Assembly: GCF_900107165.1 (NCBI RefSeq)
Contig: NZ_FNOY01000016.1
Coordinates: 1-53,586, forward strand
DNA from: Nitrosomonas halophila
GTDB taxonomy: Bacteria; Pseudomonadota; Gammaproteobacteria; Burkholderiales; Nitrosomonadaceae
Reading direction: 5' to 3'
DNA: 53,586 nt
Of the stretch, positions 28,592-37,812 are shown in pieces (the stretch's first letter is position 1; the number at the start of each line of letters is the position of its first letter). The notes beneath the pieces were generated by a model. The model was not told the origin of the DNA and did no database searches. It was given only the letters and a program-made list of their open reading frames with translations. A program made the translations under genes and the position numbers.

Positions 28592-28882
28592 ATGCTGCTA
28601 TTGGGCTCCGCGGATGGATTTTTATAATTCTGGTGTGTTGATTCTGTCCGGTGCAAGCATGTAATTTTATTCATCGGTATCAAAAATCAATAGCGGGATG
28701 ATAATATGATGGAGAAATAGTGGCTATTGTCTTGGTTCTGTTTTTGGTGTTCAATTTCAGCAACTGGAATGAGCATTAATGTGCTGGTGCATCAATCAGG
28801 TTGATTTTAACCGTTTGTTTTGTGTTGTAAATCGAGCTGTACATGGGTTGTTTGACTGATGTTTTTAATCAAGGAGATAAAT

Positions 28883-29167
28883 ATGAATAAGCAAAACACC
28901 TTAACAGTATCTGCTTTACTTGGCGTGTGTGTCATCTTGTCGGGGTGCGCGACGACCGGTGACTTCAATGCACTCAAGGCGCGTGTTGATGCACTGGAGG
29001 CCAATGTCTCGGCTGCGCAGTCGGATGCTGCGGCAGCGCGTGCTGCGGCCAATGATGCGGTCAATATTGCGAATCAGGCGATGGACAAAGCGGCAGAAGC
29101 AAATGCACGTTCCCTGGATACCGAAACCAAGATTGATCGCATGTTCAAACGGGCGATGCATAAATAA
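28883..29167 (+). CDS. small murein-type lipoprotein (Lpp/OprI-like)
   Basis: A 94-residue precursor with lipobox ILSGCATT (lipid-modified Cys22), giving a mature peptide of 73 residues. The mature part is an alanine-rich heptad coiled coil (ALKARVDALEANVSAAQSD onwards) ending in MFKRAMHK, with a C-terminal lysine. That is the plan of Pseudomonas OprI and E. coli Lpp, trimeric lipoproteins whose terminal lysine is linked to peptidoglycan by L,D-transpeptidases. One is encoded convergently 99 bp away. An AAGGAG ribosome-binding site precedes the start at 28883. The 370 bp upstream hold no other gene on this strand, so the region probably carries its own promoter. Confidence 0.82.
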   Translation: MNKQNTLTVSALLGVCVILSGCATTGDFNALKARVDALEANVSAAQSDAAAARAAANDAVNIANQAMDKAAEANARSLDTETKIDRMFKRAMHK

Positions 29168-29266
29168 ATTTTCAGATTTTCCCGGATTCTGCTTCGCTGT
29201 CCGGCCGCCTGCTTTCAGGGTATAGCGGCTGGGAGCGAGTAGAATCTGGGGCTGTATGCTCCGGGT

Positions 29267-30373
29267 TTAATCTTCGGAAATCAGTCTCGGTATGCCGTTG
29301 CGCTCCTGTATCGCCAAGTCGAGCGCCTCCTGGTCGATCCTAACGAACTTGATGGTTTGGCCGCGCGCATCCCGGGTGGTTTTGTCCAGAAATTCGACAA
29401 TTGTGTCATGCACCATATGGATATAGTCGGCCGGTGCGACCTCTTCTTCCTCCAGTGGCGGGTGGAGCTCGATAAACAGTAGTTTACCTACCCAGCCGAG
29501 TTTGATGGGCTGGTTGACTATCTGTACGGGCGTGCCTACCGGTACCATGTCATAGAATTTTTCAATGTCTTCAGGATACATGCGGATGCAGCCATGTGTG
29601 ACCCGCATGCCGACTCCGAATGGTTTATTGGTGCTGTGTATGAGGTAGCTGGGTATTCCCAGGTAGAGTGCATAACGGCCCAGCGGATTGTCAGGACCTG
29701 GTGGTACCACGTCAGGTAATGGCGGGCCGCCTTCCGCTATGGCTTTCTCGCGCAGAGACTGGGGCGGGGTCCAGGTCGGGTCTTTCTGTTTTCTAGCGAT
29801 AGTGGTCCGGCCAAGCGGTGTATTCCAATCCATTCTGCCTATGCTGATAGGATGCGTGATGATTTGCGGTTTCTGTCCTTTTTCCGGCTTGGGGAAGTAA
29901 TAGAGCCGCATTTCCGGTAGATTGATCACTATTCCAGTACGCTCTGCCGCTGGGATGATGAATCGCAGGGGCAGGATGACCTCGTCGCCATCTTGCGGTA
30001 ACCAGCGGTTGATATGTGGATTGGTCAGCAGGATCTCATCCTGGCCGATACCATAACGCCGGGCGATATCAAGCAGTGTTTCATCGCGGCTGGCAAGCGT
30101 GGTCTGGACTTCGCCAATAAGATCCACGTCACGAGGCGGGAGTACCCAGCTGTTGGCGTGCACACTCCCGAGAAACAAAGCGGCCAATAATGCACACCAC
30201 AGTCGTGGACCGGTTTCGGGGAGACGCCGCAGGTTTTCGCCAGGACGTGACGGAGCCAGCCGTGGTGATCTGCCGTTATTTGATTTTGACAACCTCCTGG
30301 ATGGATTGGCTGTGTTGGCAGCAACAGTCTTGAAGTGCTTCACTGTGTCCTTAACCTTAATAAGTACGCGCAT
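29267..30373 (-). CDS. L,D-transpeptidase (YkuD/ErfK family) with LysM-like domain
   Basis: A 368-residue periplasmic enzyme. A hydrophobic signal/anchor lies at about residues 58-74 (LWCALLAALFLGSVHA) after an unusually long basic N-terminus. A LysM-like segment follows (about 95-135, ETLLDIARRYGIGQDEILL), then the YkuD domain (about 140-290) with catalytic motif HGCIRMYPED (Cys near 261) and upstream His in YLIHSTN. It forms 3-3 cross-links or attaches a lipoprotein lysine to peptidoglycan, like E. coli ErfK/YbiS/YcfS. The ATG at 30373 overlaps the hypF-like stop. An in-frame GTG ten codons later is an alternative start. Confidence 0.9.
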   Translation of the reverse strand: MRVLIKVKDTVKHFKTVAANTANPSRRLSKSNNGRSPRLAPSRPGENLRRLPETGPRLWCALLAALFLGSVHANSWVLPPRDVDLIGEVQTTLASRDETLLDIARRYGIGQDEILLTNPHINRWLPQDGDEVILPLRFIIPAAERTGIVINLPEMRLYYFPKPEKGQKPQIITHPISIGRMDWNTPLGRTTIARKQKDPTWTPPQSLREKAIAEGGPPLPDVVPPGPDNPLGRYALYLGIPSYLIHSTNKPFGVGMRVTHGCIRMYPEDIEKFYDMVPVGTPVQIVNQPIKLGWVGKLLFIELHPPLEEEEVAPADYIHMVHDTIVEFLDKTTRDARGQTIKFVRIDQEALDLAIQERNGIPRLISED

Positions 30374-31523
30374 GTTTGTTAAATGTTTTCATATGATGTG
30401 CTGCTATCCATGCCTGACCTAACGAGATAGCGCTGTCATCCGGTAATAATCGTTCGGCAGACAGCACTTTCAGGCCCTGTCGGGTGAGCAGATTGACCAA
30501 TTGCTGGGAGAGCAGCTTGTTGTGGAAGCAACCGCCGCCCAGTGCGATGTGCGATAGTTGGTGCTGCCTCGCAGCCAGTACCGCCCATTCGGCCAGTCCC
30601 GCAGCGAGCGTAGCATGAAAAACTGCCGCCGCGTGACGGGTGTCGTGCTGGTTGCTGAGCCAGCTGATCAGCGGCGTGAAGTCAAGTATATTATCTTTAT
30701 GGATTTGATGGCCTTGCGACAAAGGCGCCGATAAGTGGCCGTATTCACTGGCCAAATTTTGCAGTTTTATGGCCGCTTGCGCTTCATGTGCTTGAACCGG
30801 TGCAATATTCAGCAATCCTGCGGCGGCATCGAATAACCGTCCCATGCTGGAAGTCGAGGGGCAGTGCAGTTTTTGCTGCAGCATGGTGGTGACCGTGCCT
30901 GCTGCCGATTGATCGGGAAATCTGCGCATAATTTCATCGACACGTCCCAGGTGATGCAGCGCAGCGGCCGCCATGCGCCAGGGTTCGCGTGCCGCGCGAT
31001 CTCCGCCTGGCATGGCCAATGGTTGCAAATGCCCGATGCGTTCGAAGGTGGCGCCCGCACTGTACAGCAGCTCACCCCCCCAGGGGGTGTGGTCTGTTCC
31101 CAGTCCTACGCCATCCAGCGCAATACCGATCACTGCCTGAGTGATGCCATGTTCTGCACAAAGTGCGCCAATGTGTGCGTGATGATGTTGTACCGCAATC
31201 ACCGGCAGGTTGTGTTGGTTTGCATAATAATGGGCGAATTGGGTGCTATAAAAATCAGGATGCAGGTCATGGGCGATACACTCGGGCCGGGTGCCAACGG
31301 TCGCAATCAGCCTGGTGATGGTGTCAGTGTATGCTTGGCAGGCATCAGCGCTATCCAGATCCCCAAGCAAGGGGGAGACATAAGCGGTGCGACCGCTTAT
31401 CAGGCAAACCGTATTCTTCAGCCAGGCGCCGCACGCCAGTGTTGCAGGCGCATCAAACGGCAGTTCAATGGCAATCGATGGCGATTCAGTCAGAATTGGG
31501 GGGCGACTTGATTGGGTGCGCAT
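30357..31523 (-). CDS. hypF: HypF C-terminal (Kae1-like carbamoyltransferase) protein, N-terminally truncated form
   Basis: A 388-residue protein matching only the C-terminal half of HypF. Motifs: [39 protein letters not shown] (metal-site His residues), [37 protein letters not shown] and [15 protein letters not shown]. Missing are the acylphosphatase domain, the two zinc fingers and the YrdC-like carbamoyl-AMP-forming domain. Full HypF makes the cyanide ligands of [NiFe]-hydrogenases from carbamoyl phosphate. Short HypF1 variants of this kind are known in Cupriavidus/Ralstonia. The start at 31523 overlaps the hypB 3' end by 38 bp; the upstream frame contains no HypF sequence, so this is a true short form and not a frameshift. 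Confidence 0.88.
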   Translation of the reverse strand: MRTQSSRPPILTESPSIAIELPFDAPATLACGAWLKNTVCLISGRTAYVSPLLGDLDSADACQAYTDTITRLIATVGTRPECIAHDLHPDFYSTQFAHYYANQHNLPVIAVQHHHAHIGALCAEHGITQAVIGIALDGVGLGTDHTPWGGELLYSAGATFERIGHLQPLAMPGGDRAAREPWRMAAAALHHLGRVDEIMRRFPDQSAAGTVTTMLQQKLHCPSTSSMGRLFDAAAGLLNIAPVQAHEAQAAIKLQNLASEYGHLSAPLSQGHQIHKDNILDFTPLISWLSNQHDTRHAAAVFHATLAAGLAEWAVLAARQHQLSHIALGGGCFHNKLLSQQLVNLLTRQGLKVLSAERLLPDDSAISLGQAWIAAHHMKTFNKHARTY

Positions 31524-32373
31524 TTGGGCTTGAGTTCCTGATCCAGTCCAGCCATACGGGCATACCTTCGCCGCTGGTGGCTGAGATTTGAATAATCTGG
31601 AGAGATGGATTGACGCGGCGCGCATAGTGTATGGCAAGCGCTGGATCGAAATTCAGGTAAGGGAGCAGGTCGCATTTGTTGAGCAGCATGAGACTGGCCG
31701 CCCGGAACATATCCGGATATTTAAGGGGCTTGTCTTCTCCTTCGGTAACGGACAGCACCACCACCTTGTGCGCTTCACCCAAATCGAAGGCAGCCGGGCA
31801 GACCAGGTTGCCCACATTTTCGATCAGCAACAGGCTTTGCTCGTCAGGTGCAAGCTGGAGAAGTGCCTGCTCGATCATCTGCGCGTCCAAATGACATCCT
31901 TTGCCGGTATTGATCTGTAGCGCGGATACGCCGGTTGCGCGGATACGTTCGGCATCCTGGTCGGTTTGCTGGTCACCTTCGATTACAAAGATGGGCCGGG
32001 TATCCTGCAGGGCGCGAATGGTTTGGATCAGCAGTGTGGTTTTGCCGGAACCCGGGCTGGAAACCATATTGAGTGCAAGGATGTCATGTTCGGCCAGGTA
32101 AAGGCGATTTGCCTCGGCGTATTGATTGTTTCTGGAGAGGATGTCGCGTTCGATACGGACCATGCGTGACTGGCTGATGCCGGGTGCATGTGTGCCCGCA
32201 ATGCCTGCGCCAAAATCGATCAGATCCGGCTGAGGTGCAGTGGATGGATCGGGTGCTGGCCGGGCAGCCGAGGGTGGGCGATACCGTATTGGGCCTTTGG
32301 TCTTGCGCAGGCCGTTGTGAGATGATTTGCCGGGTGAAATTGAGCTGCTGCCACATCCGCAAGTGGTACACAT
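31486..32373 (-). CDS. hypB: hydrogenase nickel-incorporation GTPase HypB
   Basis: A 295-residue GTPase that helps deliver Ni(II) to the large subunit of [NiFe]-hydrogenases together with HypA. The N-terminal metal motif MCTTCGCG is present, followed by a linker of about 70 residues that lacks the long His stretch of some homologues. G-domain motifs are [10 protein letters not shown] (G1), [12 protein letters not shown], the metal-site segment [21 protein letters not shown] (G3 region) and LNKCDLLP (G4). The start at 32373 is fixed by the CxxCGC N-terminus; the extension to 32454 runs back into hypA. It is spaced 11 bp from hypA. Confidence 0.95.
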   Translation of the reverse strand: MCTTCGCGSSSISPGKSSHNGLRKTKGPIRYRPPSAARPAPDPSTAPQPDLIDFGAGIAGTHAPGISQSRMVRIERDILSRNNQYAEANRLYLAEHDILALNMVSSPGSGKTTLLIQTIRALQDTRPIFVIEGDQQTDQDAERIRATGVSALQINTGKGCHLDAQMIEQALLQLAPDEQSLLLIENVGNLVCPAAFDLGEAHKVVVLSVTEGEDKPLKYPDMFRAASLMLLNKCDLLPYLNFDPALAIHYARRVNPSLQIIQISATSGEGMPVWLDWIRNSSPNAHPIKSPPNSD

Positions 32374-32384
32374 ACTTTTGCTCC

Positions 32385-32732
32385 CTATTCGACTTCCAGT
32401 TCCTTTATTCGTAAGCTGTCGCCGCCCGTGACCGCAACGCCATAGCTGCCGCACCGGGGACAGGCATCATAGACTGTCGTTAAAGATACCTTATTTTGAC
32501 AATTGTGGCACCAGCCGTCGCCCGGTAGCCGGATGATTTCCAGCTGGGCGCCATGGGCGAGACTATGGCTGTGCTGGGTAATGCTGTCAAAACAAAAACG
32601 TAGTGCTTCGATTTCCACACAGGAAAATTGACCGATTTCCAGCCAAATGGTTTTGACGCGAGTGAAAGATTGCTGCCGGGCTGCATCTTCTATGATGGCC
32701 AGCACTTCGGTCGCGAGAGACATTTCATGCAT
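32385..32732 (-). CDS. hypA: hydrogenase nickel chaperone HypA
   Basis: A 115-residue nickel/zinc protein. The N-terminus [10 protein letters not shown] holds the Ni-binding His2. The rubredoxin-like zinc site is CHNC...CPRC near residues 73-92. It donates nickel to hydrogenase large subunits with HypB. The start at 32732 overlaps the end of the protease gene by 8 bp. The hypA frame is also open upstream through the protease 3' end (to 32867), which makes a frameshift fusion conceivable at the C10 tract nearby. Confidence 0.95.
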   Translation of the reverse strand: MHEMSLATEVLAIIEDAARQQSFTRVKTIWLEIGQFSCVEIEALRFCFDSITQHSHSLAHGAQLEIIRLPGDGWCHNCQNKVSLTTVYDACPRCGSYGVAVTGGDSLRIKELEVE

Positions 32733-33219
32733 GCTGTTCGCGTGCGGGCGGGGGGGGGGCTGGCATTGCCACCTCCAGGTTGCGCGCCTTGCAGGCCTGT
32801 ATGGCCCATTGGGAGGCAATTTCCAAATTTGCGGCGGCACCGGCGCTGAGTGTGGCGCCAAGGTCAAATTGATATCCCCGGATTTGCAGCAGGAAAACTT
32901 TGGGCGGGGCGGTTCGAAAATGCTGTGTGTAGAGATATAACAGGGCTGCAGGTGTCATTGCATGCGTCGAGTAGCTGTTGTCTTTTGCCGGCAGGACTCT
33001 TGAGTATTTGCAGGGCGGATGACACGAACAATCGGCGTCGATGAACAGGATCTGGTCGTGGGCAGCCAAATCCGTGACATGTTCAATCTGTAATTGCATA
33101 TCGTTCTGGCAGCAGACCTGTTCCAGGCCGAGCGCCTCGATGCGTTCGACCAGCTCGGGCCCAAGCATGTCATCTCCTCGACCAGGGTTGCCATATCCAA
33201 ATATAAGTAGTTTTGTCAT
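32725..33219 (-). CDS. hydrogenase maturation protease (HoxW-like, HyaD/HycI superfamily)
   Basis: A 164-residue endopeptidase that removes the C-terminal extension of a [NiFe]-hydrogenase large subunit after nickel insertion. The signature GYGNPGRGDDMLGP is N-terminal, with the metal-binding acidic residue in it and FIDADCS further on. The segment NDMQLQIEHVTDLAAHDQIL is characteristic of proteases for bidirectional NAD-linked (Hox-type, group 3d) hydrogenases. The C-terminus runs through a C10 homopolymer (32750-32759) encoding prolines. It is first in the minus-strand order protease-hypA-hypB-hypF. No hydrogenase structural gene, hypC, hypD or hypE is in the window. Confidence 0.88.
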   Translation of the reverse strand: MTKLLIFGYGNPGRGDDMLGPELVERIEALGLEQVCCQNDMQLQIEHVTDLAAHDQILFIDADCSCHPPCKYSRVLPAKDNSYSTHAMTPAALLYLYTQHFRTAPPKVFLLQIRGYQFDLGATLSAGAAANLEIASQWAIQACKARNLEVAMPAPPPPAREQHA

Positions 33220-33231
33220 GCTTCAGGTCGT

Positions 33232-34287
33232 CTAATTACTTTTGTGGCGGCCGATAATTGGTCGGCGCTTGTGTGTTTGAAATACGGCGGGATCGAGTGT
33301 GGACAGTGCCTGCAGGGCGCTTTGATAACTTCTTTCGATGATTTTGTCGGCCTGATCGAAAGCCAGAAAATGCACGTCGCCAAGTGGCGGCTGGATGACT
33401 AGATCAGGCGGATCAACTTTCATCCGGCTTTCAGTGATCTTGGCTGCCATGATGTTGATCGAAGAAAGAATGATTTCGAAAATATTCAGTCCCGTATCCA
33501 TTTCAAGCCATTTCTTGAGGCGTGTGGAAGTGGAATGATCCAGTGTGGACATGACTTGTTTGAAGTGCTGCATGGCCTGCAGTACTGATACGGATGTATC
33601 GTTGTGCATTGGATGCATCGCAGTGTTGTCCATTGATGAATGGGCGGCTGTTTCTGCTTTTTGAGTTAAGGAAGAAAGGGGCTTCTTGTCCCTGCTATAG
33701 GGCGCTTCATGATTCAGGTCGATTGCAATCACAAAATCTGCGCCCATTGCACGCGCCACGCTTACCGGGACCGGGTTGACGAGGCCACCATCCACCAGAA
33801 TGTGTTCATCGCTATAAACTGGAGTGAAGATGCCTGGTACAGCAATGCTTGCGCGAATGGCATTCATCAGGTCGCCTGTGCCGAGCGCAATCTCTCTGGC
33901 AGTGAGAATGTCAGTTGCCACAGCCTGGAAAGGACGCGGTAATTGCTCGATTTCTCTGATTTCCAGGTGTGTGCTGACGAAATCCATGACTTTTTTGCCA
34001 TCCATCAATCCTGATTTGGGCAAGGTCAGGTCTAGCAGCGAAACCAGCTTTTTCCAGTCAAAGGTTCTAAAGCTGGATTCGAGGGCATCAAGATTGCCTG
34101 CGGCGTATACGGCACCCACTAAAGCGCCAATGCTGGAGCCTGCGATCAAGTCCACTTTCATGCCATGTGCCTCGATGGCACGTAGGGCGCCGATATGCGC
34201 GAGTCCGCGTGCGGAGCCGCTGCCAAGCGCCAGGCCGATTGTTATATCTGATGCAATCAATGTAGAGGGGATGAATGGTTTTTGCAT
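33232..34287 (-). CDS. patatin-like phospholipase (RssA-like)
   Basis: A 351-residue serine hydrolase of the patatin family. The oxyanion loop GLALGSGSARGLAHIG (about 18-33), nucleophile elbow AGSSIGALVGA (Ser near 52), and catalytic Asp in VDGGLVNPVP are all present, so it should be active. The C-terminal 130 residues, with a Ser/His/Met-rich linker (AHSSMDNTAMHPMHNDTS), are outside the core. Bacterial relatives are cytoplasmic or membrane-associated lipid acyl hydrolases. It lies 12 bp upstream of the hydrogenase protease on the same strand and could be co-transcribed with it. Confidence 0.88.
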   Translation of the reverse strand: MQKPFIPSTLIASDITIGLALGSGSARGLAHIGALRAIEAHGMKVDLIAGSSIGALVGAVYAAGNLDALESSFRTFDWKKLVSLLDLTLPKSGLMDGKKVMDFVSTHLEIREIEQLPRPFQAVATDILTAREIALGTGDLMNAIRASIAVPGIFTPVYSDEHILVDGGLVNPVPVSVARAMGADFVIAIDLNHEAPYSRDKKPLSSLTQKAETAAHSSMDNTAMHPMHNDTSVSVLQAMQHFKQVMSTLDHSTSTRLKKWLEMDTGLNIFEIILSSINIMAAKITESRMKVDPPDLVIQPPLGDVHFLAFDQADKIIERSYQSALQALSTLDPAVFQTHKRRPIIGRHKSN

Positions 34288-34349
34288 AAATATGCGAATG
34301 GATCTATTGCCATCTGTTGTATTAAAACAACGCCAAATGTAACGTTATC

Positions 34350-34376
34350 TTGACAGTCAAGCTGCCCTTATATAAG
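34350..34376 (+). promoter_or_regulatory. possible sigma-70 promoter for the acyl-AMP ligase operon
   Basis: A consensus TTGACA (34350-34355) is followed after 15 bp by TATAAG (34371-34376). The spacing is short of the ideal 17 bp. It lies about 185 bp upstream of the ligase start on the same strand, in the gap between the divergent patatin and ligase genes. Confidence 0.35.
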
Positions 34377-34560
34377 CTCGCTGCTCAAATAATTATGTTC
34401 AAATATGACACACTTGTTATAAACAGGCAATGAGAGGGTATTCGCAAGCATTTGAGTGGATTAAGAAATTAGTTTCAACACTTACTCTGAAATACGTTGC
34501 GCTGAATACGCCCGGCTTTATCAAACAAGTTGGCCAGACCAATATTTCTAGGGGAAGATC

Positions 34561-36384
34561 TTGAGTTCGACAATAACCACGTTGGGCGTTCCGCTAATGC
34601 TAAAAACTGATTCTCAGCCTTCCAACATAGATCTCGATTCAGCAACGCCTACCCTCCATTTGCTGTCACAACGGAGAGCAGACTTCACGACCTTGGTGGA
34701 GGCATTGGAATATGCCGCACAAGGAGACACAGGGTACAACTTCTACGATGCCAAAGGCCGGTTGCGCGCCGTGCTGACCTATCGTGAGCTGCGTGCGCGT
34801 GCACAAGCGACAGCAAAACGGCTTTCCGGTCTAGGGCTGGCGCGTGGCAGCCGGGTCGCCTTGGTTGCTGATACAACGCCTGAATTTATTGAGATATTTT
34901 TTGCCTGCCGGTATGCAGGGCTGGTGCCGTTTGCTATGCCGGTACCGGTCAATCTCGGCAGCCATGCGATCTATGTACGGCAGCTCCAGGGAATGCTTGA
35001 GAGCAGCCAGGCAAGTGTTGCAGTCGCTGGGCTTGATTTTGTCGGATTTCTTGAAGAAGCAGCGAGCGGGGAGAACGACAATGCGCTCAAATGGTGCGGA
35101 ACACCGGCGCAGCTGAATCTGTTGCCTGAAGCCAACGTGACTTTTGCTGCCAATTCTCCGGAAGAAACCGCCTATCTCCAGTTTACTTCGGGCAGCACGC
35201 GCGCGCCGCGCGGTGTAGTGATTACCGAGCGTGCGCTGATGAGCAACCTGCGTGGAATTGTCTGTAATGGATTGAAAGTCCGGCAGGGCGATCGTTGCGC
35301 TTCATGGCTGCCTTTTTATCATGATATGGGACTGGTGGGTCTGGTGCTGGCACCCTTGGCAGCGCAATTGTCCGTTGATTATCTCGCTACCCGCGATTTT
35401 GCGGTTCGGCCGTTGCAATGGCTGAGATTGATCAGCCGTAATCGCTGTACGATCGCTTTCAGCCAACCCTTTGGACTTAAATTATGCACCCTGCGCGCAC
35501 GGGAGTCGGATCTGAAGGAGCTTGACCTGAGCTGTTGGCGCGCGGCAGGTGTGGGTGCGGAGATGATCCGGGTAGATACGCTAAAAAGTTTTGCCGCCAA
35601 GTTTTCTGCGGCGGGGTTTGATGAGCGTGCCTTCCTGCCCTGCTATGGTCTGGCAGAATCGACCCTGGCCGTCTCCTTTCCGGCGCTTGATCAGGGAGCA
35701 CAAAGCCTGTGTGTGGATACCAAAACATTGGTTGAAAAGAAAATGGCGGTACGCGTGCAGGCAGACGGTAGAAAGTTCAATGAATTTGTCAATTGTGGCC
35801 GACCCCTGTCGGGACACGTAGTCAAGATCGTCGATGAGGATGGCCAGGAATTGCCGCATATGATGGTTGGAAGTGTCTGGGTCAGGGGTGATAGCGTCAT
35901 GGACGGTTATTTCAATAACCCGGCTGAAACCACCAGAGCAATTAAACCAGGCGGCTGGCTGGATACCGGCGATATTGGTTTTGTGTTCGAGGGGGATTTG
36001 TATATCACAGGCCGGCGCACCGACGTGATTATTGTCAACGGCCGGAACATCCGGGCTCAGGATGTGGAAGAGCTGGCGGAACAGCAACCAGAGGTGAGAA
36101 GCCGTGAAGCATCTGCTTTCGGTGTCAGCGACCGTGATGGCTCGACGATCGTTGTGTTGGTCATAGAAACTCGGCTGGCGTCGGCGGATGACCGGCAATC
36201 GCTGATCAACCGGCTGCAACAAATGATTTATATGGCATTCGGCGTGAATTGCCTGGTTGAACTCGTGCCACCCCATACATTACCCCGGACCTCCTCCGGA
36301 AAACTATCGCGTTTTGCCGCCCGCCAGGGGTTCTTGCATCGTACCAATATCGAGAACCTTACTGCTGCGAGTACAGTTGGATAG
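34561..36384 (+). CDS. fatty acyl-AMP ligase / acyl-ACP synthetase (putative sphingolipid pathway)
   Basis: A 607-residue ANL-superfamily adenylating enzyme of the FAAL type. Motifs: YLQFTSGSTRAPRGVVITE (P-loop), SWLPFYHDMGLVG, CYGLAEST, the adenylate Asp in GGWLDTGDIGF, and PRTSSGKLSR with the catalytic Lys. FAALs activate a fatty acid as acyl-AMP and load it on an acyl carrier protein. A dedicated ACP is encoded 1.2 kb downstream, with a serine palmitoyltransferase after it. This matches the acyl-ACP synthetase of the Caulobacter ceramide cluster. The start is a TTG (34561) behind AGGGGAA; an ATG at 34597 would shorten the N-terminus by 12 residues. Confidence 0.88.
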   Translation: MSSTITTLGVPLMLKTDSQPSNIDLDSATPTLHLLSQRRADFTTLVEALEYAAQGDTGYNFYDAKGRLRAVLTYRELRARAQATAKRLSGLGLARGSRVALVADTTPEFIEIFFACRYAGLVPFAMPVPVNLGSHAIYVRQLQGMLESSQASVAVAGLDFVGFLEEAASGENDNALKWCGTPAQLNLLPEANVTFAANSPEETAYLQFTSGSTRAPRGVVITERALMSNLRGIVCNGLKVRQGDRCASWLPFYHDMGLVGLVLAPLAAQLSVDYLATRDFAVRPLQWLRLISRNRCTIAFSQPFGLKLCTLRARESDLKELDLSCWRAAGVGAEMIRVDTLKSFAAKFSAAGFDERAFLPCYGLAESTLAVSFPALDQGAQSLCVDTKTLVEKKMAVRVQADGRKFNEFVNCGRPLSGHVVKIVDEDGQELPHMMVGSVWVRGDSVMDGYFNNPAETTRAIKPGGWLDTGDIGFVFEGDLYITGRRTDVIIVNGRNIRAQDVEELAEQQPEVRSREASAFGVSDRDGSTIVVLVIETRLASADDRQSLINRLQQMIYMAFGVNCLVELVPPHTLPRTSSGKLSRFAARQGFLHRTNIENLTAASTVG

Positions 36385-36481
36385 ACGGAGCAGCTTATTG
36401 CCTGCTGACATGTAACCAGCGCTGCTGGCGCGGTGGGCTGGCGTGTCAATAGCATTTATTTTTGGAATTTTATAGTCTTAT

Positions 36482-37405
36482 ATGGCCCGGACCGTGGCAG
36501 TGACGGGCGCTACAGGTTTCATCGGTCGCGCACTGCTGGATAAATTGGTTGCATCTGGATGGGCAGTGCGTGCGCTGACCAGGCGTGCGCTGCCCGGGGA
36601 TAACCATCCTGCGATCAGCTGGATACGGGGAGATCTTGATGATCTTGCCGCATTGCGCAGCTTGGTGAAAGACGCCCATGCTGTCATCCATTGCGCGGGA
36701 GCGGTGAAGGGCAAGTCCTGGCACGATTTTCATCGTGCCAATGTCGTCGGTACACGCAATATCCTGCAAATTGCCGCTGAAGCCGCGCAGGCTCCCAAAT
36801 TTCTCTACATATCTTCCTTGGCTGCTCGTGAGCCAGGCCTTTCCTGGTATGCACGCAGTAAATTTGAAGCTGAGCAGCTGATGCCCTTATTTTCAGATCG
36901 ATTGACGCTGGCCGTGTTGAGGCCCGCAGCGGTATATGGTCCGGGTGACAAGGCCTTGCGGCCGCTTTTCCAGTCGATGCGATATGGCATATTTCCTGCG
37001 TTGGGGGCACCTGGTAACCGCTTCGGATTGGTGCATGTCTACGATTTGCTGGCTGCAATCAATTGCTGGCTTGATGCTGCGCGGCCCGTCACCGGGACTT
37101 ATGAAATCGATGATGGCACGCCGGGCGGCTATGATTATGTGACCATTGCCAGAATCGCACAGGCAGTCACGGGCAAGCCCGTCCGCTATTTTTATCTGCC
37201 ATGGGTGGGCATGCAGTTGATCGCCAACCTGAATTTGTGGCTTGCCCGTCTGTTGAACTATGCGCCGATGCTGACGCCCGGTAAGGTGCAGGAGCTTCGG
37301 CACCCTGATTGGGTTTGTGATATATCGCCATTGTTGGCAGCATTGGATAACTGGCATCCTGTCATCCGCTTGCAGGCAGCTTTGCCTGAACTGATCAAAT
37401 CATAA
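36482..37405 (+). CDS. NAD(P)-dependent epimerase/reductase (CerR-like, putative ceramide reductase)
   Basis: A 307-residue extended SDR. The nucleotide-binding motif VTGATGFIGRALLDKL is at residues 6-21. The catalytic YxxxK (WYARSKFEAE) lies near 127-131, and FLYISSLAA holds the preceding Ser. The C-terminal segment MLTPGKVQELRHPDWVCDIS is not that of sugar epimerases. In Caulobacter an SDR of this class beside the serine palmitoyltransferase (CerR) reduces the 3-keto group of the sphingoid intermediate. Its position between the acyl-AMP ligase and ACP/SPT supports the same role; the assignment rests on context. Confidence 0.75.
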   Translation: MARTVAVTGATGFIGRALLDKLVASGWAVRALTRRALPGDNHPAISWIRGDLDDLAALRSLVKDAHAVIHCAGAVKGKSWHDFHRANVVGTRNILQIAAEAAQAPKFLYISSLAAREPGLSWYARSKFEAEQLMPLFSDRLTLAVLRPAAVYGPGDKALRPLFQSMRYGIFPALGAPGNRFGLVHVYDLLAAINCWLDAARPVTGTYEIDDGTPGGYDYVTIARIAQAVTGKPVRYFYLPWVGMQLIANLNLWLARLLNYAPMLTPGKVQELRHPDWVCDISPLLAALDNWHPVIRLQAALPELIKS

Positions 37406-37554
37406 CGAGACCCTGTCGCCATACATTTTCAATATCAAACCTTATCGCTCGAATGCGTAGATTGCCTGCATAGTGGTATCATGCAGCGACCTGGCTCTTG
37501 CGCTTCACTTGTCTTGGAAGAACGCACTTTGAGTTGTCCTGAATTCGATCAATC

Positions 37555-37812
37555 ATGTCTGAAATTACTCAAGCACAAATTACCGAACAGCTCTGCCGGC
37601 GGCTGGCAGATTTTACCAATGCCGAGATGGAGATTTCTCCCGAAACCAATTTGATTACGCATCTTGCAATCGATTCAGTTAAGCTCCTGAATCTCGTCAT
37701 GGAGATCGAGGATCATTTTGACATCTCGGTTCCGTTGAATGCACTTGTGGATGTGCTGACAGTCCAAGATCTTTCCAATCTAATTTATAAAATCAAATCA
37801 GCGACAAAATGA
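37555..37812 (+). CDS. acyl carrier protein dedicated to the SPT cluster
   Basis: An 85-residue acyl carrier protein. The 4'-phosphopantetheine attachment Ser is in LAIDSVKLL near residue 40 (the usual DSL reads DSV). It is acidic and helical like other ACPs but clearly different from the housekeeping AcpP encoded at 46058-46303. Its stop codon overlaps the start of the serine palmitoyltransferase gene by 4 bp, so the two are translationally coupled. It probably carries the acyl chain loaded by the FAAL-type ligase and hands it to that enzyme. Confidence 0.9.
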   Translation: MSEITQAQITEQLCRRLADFTNAEMEISPETNLITHLAIDSVKLLNLVMEIEDHFDISVPLNALVDVLTVQDLSNLIYKIKSATK

